A DNA stretch of 64,000 bases from Agapanthus africanus (Eukaryota > Streptophyta > Magnoliopsida > Asparagales > Amaryllidaceae): NCBI GenBank assembly GCA_030015575.1, contig JASDDO010000018.1:381419908-381483907 (forward strand), written 5' to 3'. The translations under genes were made by a program, and so were the position numbers. The first letter of the stretch is position 1. Each line of letters opens with the position of its first letter. Shown here in pieces: positions 59,882 to 64,000 of the stretch. The notes beneath the pieces are model-generated. The model was not told where the DNA came from. It was given only the letters and a program-made list of their open reading frames with translations, and made no database searches.

Positions 59882-60503
59882 TAGGGTCCGGTTCCGTCTC
59901 TCCGATACACCGTTATGTTACGGAGTGTATAGAGGAGTAAGCTGAGAGAGAATTCCGTTCTCTTTTAAATAGTCCAGGAACTCGGCACTCAAGTATTCAC
60001 CACCTCGATCCGATCTTAGTGTCTTGATATTTTTGCCGGTTTTGTTTTTCTACTTCATTATTATATTCCTGGAATTTTCCAAAGGCTTCGGACTTATGTT
60101 TCATTAAGAAGACATAACCGTACCTTGAAAAGTCATCCGTAAAAGTAATGAAGTAAGAATAACCGCTTCGCGCATGTGTAGAAATTGGACCGCACACGTC
60201 GCTGTGTACAAGTCCCAAGAGCTCGCTCGCTCTTACTCCGTGTCCAGTGAACGGAGTCTTTGTCATCTTTCCTTTGAGACAGGATTGACAAGTGGCATAC
60301 GATTGATATTCGAACGGATTCAAATATCCTTCTGTATGTAACTTCGTCAACCTTCTCTCATTGATGTGACCCAGTCTACAATGCCATAAGAAAGTCTGAT
60401 TTATTTCCGGAGACTTTCTTTTGTGTGTATTCTGGACATTGAAAATCTGTGGTTGGTTTAATACGTATATACCATTACTTAATGTACCTGACCAAATCAG
60501 AAC
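59882..60503 (-). pseudogene. copia2 integrase, zinc-binding and core part
   Basis: HHCC region about 60,230-60,410 with CQSCLKGKM; core start VHSDVCGPIS and ITFTDDFSRYGYVFLM at about 60,120-60,215. The frame breaks near 60,050. The next frame has LRSDRGGEYLS (third region with the D-E pair) and the HNGVSERRN block, preceded by an in-frame TAA near 59,919. Joins the strand-transfer C-part in the next entry. Role was insertion of the cDNA. Confidence 0.9.
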
Positions 60504-61703
60504 TTAATTAAGGTGAATGTTTACAACGTTACTTACAAACGCAAATTCATAACCTTCTTTATAAATCAAAGATACACAAATGATATTACAAGTTGCGTTG
60601 GGTACAAAAAAGCAATTTCGCAAAACCAAAACGTGTCCATCTGACAACCCCAGGTGATAGTCCCCCACGGTCTTAGCATCCATGCTAGCTCCATTTGCAA
60701 CTTTGAGGGTCATGTCACCTACCTTCAAAATCCTACGGTTTCTCAACGCCTGCAAAGAATTACAGATATGAGATCCTGATCTGGTATCCAATACCCAAGA
60801 AGTAGAGTTTATTGATAGACAGTTTTCAATAACATACACACCTGAAGCTGAAGCCGCAACTTGCTTCAGTTCCTGTGTCCTGGCTTTCCAAGCCCTGCAA
60901 TCTTTCTTCCAGTGACCACTCTTATGACAGAAAAAGCACTCTTCCTTATCCACAAGCCTTCCCGCTACTTTAGATGCTTTTGTCTTTCCCTTCGTATCCA
61001 CTTTACTAACACCGCCGCTTGGTTTGGCGGAGGCTTTCTTCTTCTTTCCCTTGGCTTTCGCCTTGGACCTAGAAAATGAAGATCCTCCTACAAACAAAGT
61101 GGATGTTTCCCTACCTTTCTGTAGAGTGCCCTCTGCACTCCTAAGCATGTTGAGGAGTTCTGAAAGTTCAACTTCTTTTTCTTGTAAGTTGAAGTTCAGG
61201 ATAAACTGGGCGTAAGTGGAAGGAAGGGACTGGAGAATCAAGTCCGTATAGAGCTCGTTCTCTAACGTGGTCCCAAGTTCCATGAGCCCCTCAATGAAGC
61301 CAATCATCTTAAGCACGTGTTCCGCTACCGATGATCCGATAGCCAACCTTGCCGAAAATAACTTTTTCGACACTTCGTATCTTGCGATATGAGATTGCTC
61401 TCCATACAGTTCTTTTGTATGGAGAAATATGGATTCGAGGTCCATATTCTCGTGCCTCCTCTGATGTTCGTTGTCCATAGAGGCAAGCACGAGGCACTTG
61501 GCCTTCGCGCTATCGATCTCCCAAGTCTTACGGATTTCCTTATCCGCGACGCTGGAGGTGGGACCTGGGACAGGGGGAGCTTTGGTGGTAAGGAGATACC
61601 CCAACTTGTCATAAGTGATTGCCATTTTGACATTCCTGAGCCAATCTTTGTAGTTTGGCCCTGTCAGTATGTTTTTATCTAGTAATAACTTAAGTCCGGT
61701 CAT
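60504..61703 (-). pseudogene. copia2 gag and protease
   Basis: The open frame begins with TTG at 61,721; the likely start is the ATG at 61,701-61,703 (MTGLKLLLDKNILTG). About 399 residues from that ATG. Counting from the TTG: 14-200 is the capsid domain (NYKDWLRNVKMAI; LE.IFLHTKELYGEQS; LILQSLPSTYAQF). 215-250 is Lys-rich. C262-F-F-C265-HKSG-H270-WKKD-C275 is a CCHC zinc knuckle. WVLDTRSGSHIC at 309-320 is the protease active site, with Arg where Gly is expected in DTG. The frame ends at 60,504 after LVLRNCFFVPNATCNI, short of the full protease-integrase linker. Assembly function likely once intact; protease not. Confidence 0.9.
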
Positions 61704-61896
61704 GATGTTTGGTCGCTGCAATTAGGAGAGAGAGAAGAAACACTTTAGCATGATGCTCTTGCAAGTTTAGAGTGGTTTTTAATTTGTCTAAACAGGATGG
61801 CTTCCACTGTCTCTCGAATCCCTTCTCAAACCAAAAGGAAGAATTAGTCAGGATCAATCTCACCGTACAATACTTGCTTAACTGTTCGGCCAGGCT

Positions 61897-62002
61897 GGTG
61901 TCGGTACTTCGAGGGAGGTTTTCCAACGCTTTCGCGAAGTTCCTTAATTAAAGAACCTCTTTTCCCTGGGGGCGTAGCCCCGCTAACACCTTTCTAGACA
62001 CC
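61897..62002 (-). promoter_or_regulatory. Shared leader RNA module, copia2 copy
   Basis: Closing arms ggtgtc (61,897-61,902)/gacacc (61,997-62,002). cgc-tttc-gcg (61,927-61,936) gives a GAAA tetraloop in RNA. Stem gttc (61,939-61,942)/gaac (61,953-61,956) presents the palindrome ttaattaa (61,944-61,951) in its loop. Hairpin ggggc (61,969-61,973)/gcccc (61,977-61,981). Best formed of the five copies. Confidence 0.65.
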
Positions 62003-62200
62003 TACTTGGTTTATAGCATTGATCGTTAAGTGAGAAATTTCCCGAGGAGTAGCATATACTCACAGTAGGATCGGGATCCAAATATCATCGCGTGACAAAA
62101 CTGAAGGAATCCTACCAGAATCATCACACTCTAAATGGTATGCAGTGCTAGCAAGTTTCAGTTCTTTTGAAACTCCCGATGTGGATTTTTGCCCCATGCT

Positions 62201-62413
62201 CTTATGACCTTGGCGTGAGGTCAAAATGTCATAAGTCACATGTCAAGTTCTTCCCATCATTATCCAGGTTAATTTGAACCCACCCGTACGTACCCTTGAC
62301 GTAGGCCAAAATGGCAGTACGACTGTCTCAAACCAACGCATTCTATCTATGCAACTGATAAATATCCGGCAGCTACCAATCACTATGCCTTGGCGTGAGG
62401 TCAAAATACATAG
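62201..62413 (-). repeat. Three hairpin repeats with different arms and a common loop (copia2 leader)
   Basis: Arms cttatgac/gtcataag (62,201-62,208; 62,228-62,235), cgtac/gtacg (62,289-62,293; 62,317-62,321) and ctatg/catag (62,383-62,387; 62,409-62,413). Between the arms the sequence is always ccttg(g/a)cgt(g)agg(t/c)caaaat-like. Confidence 0.7.
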
Positions 62414-62611
62414 CTTGAATACTACCGAATATTTAACTGAAATGATGGAGGGCTACAGATGGTTTTGGTAAAACCTTGAACGTAGTGAACTTGATATAAT
62501 CGATGGAACGAGATAGCTTTTAAAAGGAGTGGCTTAAGCTCCGCGTTTAAAAGTTATTTTGAAAAGAAACCGAGTGGTTTTTGAAAGTGTTCCAACGACT
62601 TTTACTTGGTT

Positions 62612-62671
62612 TATTTTTCTTGCATTAGTTCTTTTAATGCGTATTTTTCTTGCATTAGTTCTTTTAATGCG
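62612..62671. repeat. 30-bp perfect tandem duplication
   Basis: Units 62,612-62,641 and 62,642-62,671 are identical; each contains gcatta...taatgc inverted arms. Confidence 0.95.
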
Positions 62672-63787
62672 TCCCATCATTTAATCCTACCATTGCAGAA
62701 AACAACCAAAATATGACGTACGCTTATGCCATTCGCATTCGCCACGGGGCCCCGTCATTACCCGTTAGGTTACTTAACTAACGACAGAGCGAGGGCTGGG
62801 CTAGCGCGGCTGCAAAACATAAGCAACGCCTAAATAATATCATATATAGATATATTGAAATGATAGCCATTTCAGATCACAGATGAACACATTGGATATA
62901 CTAGGAATCCGTAATTCGTACGAGCTTGTAACGAAAAGCGGATTACACGGTCGCGATGAATAGCCAATACCCCACCCTAGACCCCTACGGGTGCGGCAAA
63001 CTACCCGCCAAATATCCGAAGTGGAGCAACCTCCCTCAACGACGTGAGTAGGCCACTCGGCACTTCGAGATACCCGGTAGTTTGTGCACCCCACCATGGG
63101 TTTATCCTAGGAGCAAAAACAGTAAAAAGAAATTATACAATGACAGCTACAACCCCGACCCAGTTGTGCGGCCAAAAATAATATTACATCAATTTACATA
63201 TTACATGAATTGAAAGATAAAAGGACATCTCACAATCCCCGGCTATTCATCCGCGACAATCCAAAGAATTCATATACACATACCATCAATCATTACAGAT
63301 CACAGATGTGTATAACCCCCACTAATCGACGTATAGCGATTAGCGGACGTTCAATACACATAACACATATCAGATATATACCCGTTAGCCTTAGTCTTTA
63401 GAAGTTCGATAAAAATACGGATTTTCAAGCTCCAAAAATTAATTTTTCTTTCTGGAAAATCTGGGCAGAAAAGCCATATTGTAAAAATCCCAAAATACCC
63501 CCAAAAACACACTGCAAGAAATTTGACCCACGACCGACTCAACTCGGCCGCGGATCCGCGGCAGGAGTGTGCTCCCGCCGTGGTTCCGCGGCACGTTGAA
63601 CGGTTCTCTGGACCAAATTTCTACAGTGTCTTTTAAAAAGCCTGAGTCGATTTTTGGAGTATGATTTATCATTTTTTGAACAGAATACAGAATCGACAGA
63701 AACTTGATTTTCCGGGTGTTTTTCGTGACTTTTTCTCCGATCGAACTTCTACTTACTTTTCTAACATGTTAGATAGTGTTTAACTAG

Positions 63788-63799
63788 GCTCTGATACCA
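63788..63799 (-). promoter_or_regulatory. Primer binding site, initiator-Met type (copia2)
   Basis: gctctgatacca in window sense, exact TGGTATCAGAGC in element sense, one spacer base from the LTR. Confidence 0.95.
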
Positions 63800-63800
63800 C

Positions 63801-64000
63801 TGTAAGTCCATGCTACCCTTCCCCGGTACTTACGGGGTTGCGGAAGTAGTGAAAAACAATTTTCAAGAGGGTGGTAACATGGACTACAAGTACGGATCTT
63901 TGCTAAACAACTAACTAACAACCTAACTTGAGTTTACCTACTCGGTTAGGGGGCTATACCTTTCTTGAACTCCTTCGTCTTCAACTCCTCCCGGTGTACG
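63801..64000 (-). repeat. 5' LTR of copia2, first 200 bp visible
   Basis: Matches 55,598-55,797 with very few differences (for example aggttg at 55,632 versus gggttg), then leaves the window. Confidence 0.95.

Larger units (their letters stand above)
61704..63787 (-). other. Leader of copia2
   Basis: 2.1 kb, no gene. Contains the shared module (61,897-62,002), three hairpin repeats (62,201-62,413), a 30-bp perfect duplication (62,612-62,671), a block shared with copia1 (62,870-63,115) and a GC-rich dyad pair (63,546-63,593). Confidence 0.75.
55598..64000 (-). mobile_element. copia2, Ty1/copia element, runs off right edge
   Basis: Minus strand. 3' LTR 55,598-57,737, PPT, RNase H, RT, integrase, protease, gag in reverse, leader, PBS 63,788-63,799, 5' LTR from 63,801. 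Full domain order gag-PR-IN-RT-RH is copia-type. Inactivating changes: protease DTR, integrase frameshift and stop, RT YVDG, RNase H TAG. Inserted in the LARD 3' LTR; left target bases are cccgt (55,593-55,597). Tork/Angela-like lineage is a guess. Confidence 0.95.

Noticed and set aside
61897-62002. Hammerhead or other known self-cleaving ribozyme in the leader module
   Set aside because: The tetraloop GAAA is present but there is no CUGAnGA core or cleavage-site triplet in a matching layout, in any of the five copies.

Overview
This window is nuclear DNA from a flowering plant with a transposon-dense genome. I found no intact host gene. The evidence is a near-continuous mosaic of LTR retrotransposons with plant-type primer binding sites: a tRNA-Asp type for the Athila-like Ty3/gypsy elements and the initiator-Met type for the Ty1/copia and Tekay/Del-like elements. 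There are also remnants of En/Spm (CACTA) transposons. Species cannot be named from this.

Left half (1-33,615) is one deep nest, mostly on the minus strand. A CACTA transposase fragment (32,837-33,615) is cut by an LTR called D here (31,654-32,836). D is cut by Athila-like element B (3,593-31,653), which still carries gag and protease remnants. The left LTR of B is cut by Athila-like element A1 (1-3,592, running off the left edge). The right LTR of B is cut by copia1 (11,434-31,104). Inside the copia1 integrase sits the complete 9.2-kb Athila-like element A2 (15,700-24,922), flanked by a perfect 5-bp duplication, gaaca. All carry disabling mutations or lack pol.

Middle (33,656-44,547) is a plus-strand Athila-like fragment (C) holding a 2.2-kb copia solo LTR (36,794-39,017) with a perfect duplication gtaag. 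It is followed by a minus-strand copia LTR/PBS remnant, unassigned DNA with a 66-bp triplet repeat, an array of CACTA-terminus-like sequence, a Ser/Pro-type low-complexity GC-rich tract, and a probable chromovirus LTR fragment.

Right (44,548-64,000) is a LARD-like element: two LTRs of about 4.25 kb, a 3.0-kb internal domain with no recognisable pol, an iMet PBS and a Tekay/Del-like polypurine end. Its 3' LTR is cut at 55,597 by copia2 (minus strand, 55,598 to beyond the edge), the best preserved autonomous-type element here, with gag-PR, IN, RT and RNase H all recognisable but inactivated.

The most unusual signal is in the non-coding leaders. The same roughly 100-nt module (GNRA-type tetraloop hairpin, AATTA(A) palindrome, second hairpin with changed but still complementary arms, conserved CTAGACACC) lies between PBS and gag in Athila-like A1, A2 and more weakly B, and in copia1 and copia2, although these belong to different superfamilies. 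A second shared item is a pair of GC-rich dyads. A2 also has a duplicated LTR-tail/PBS arrangement and an exceptionally long match to tRNA-Asp.
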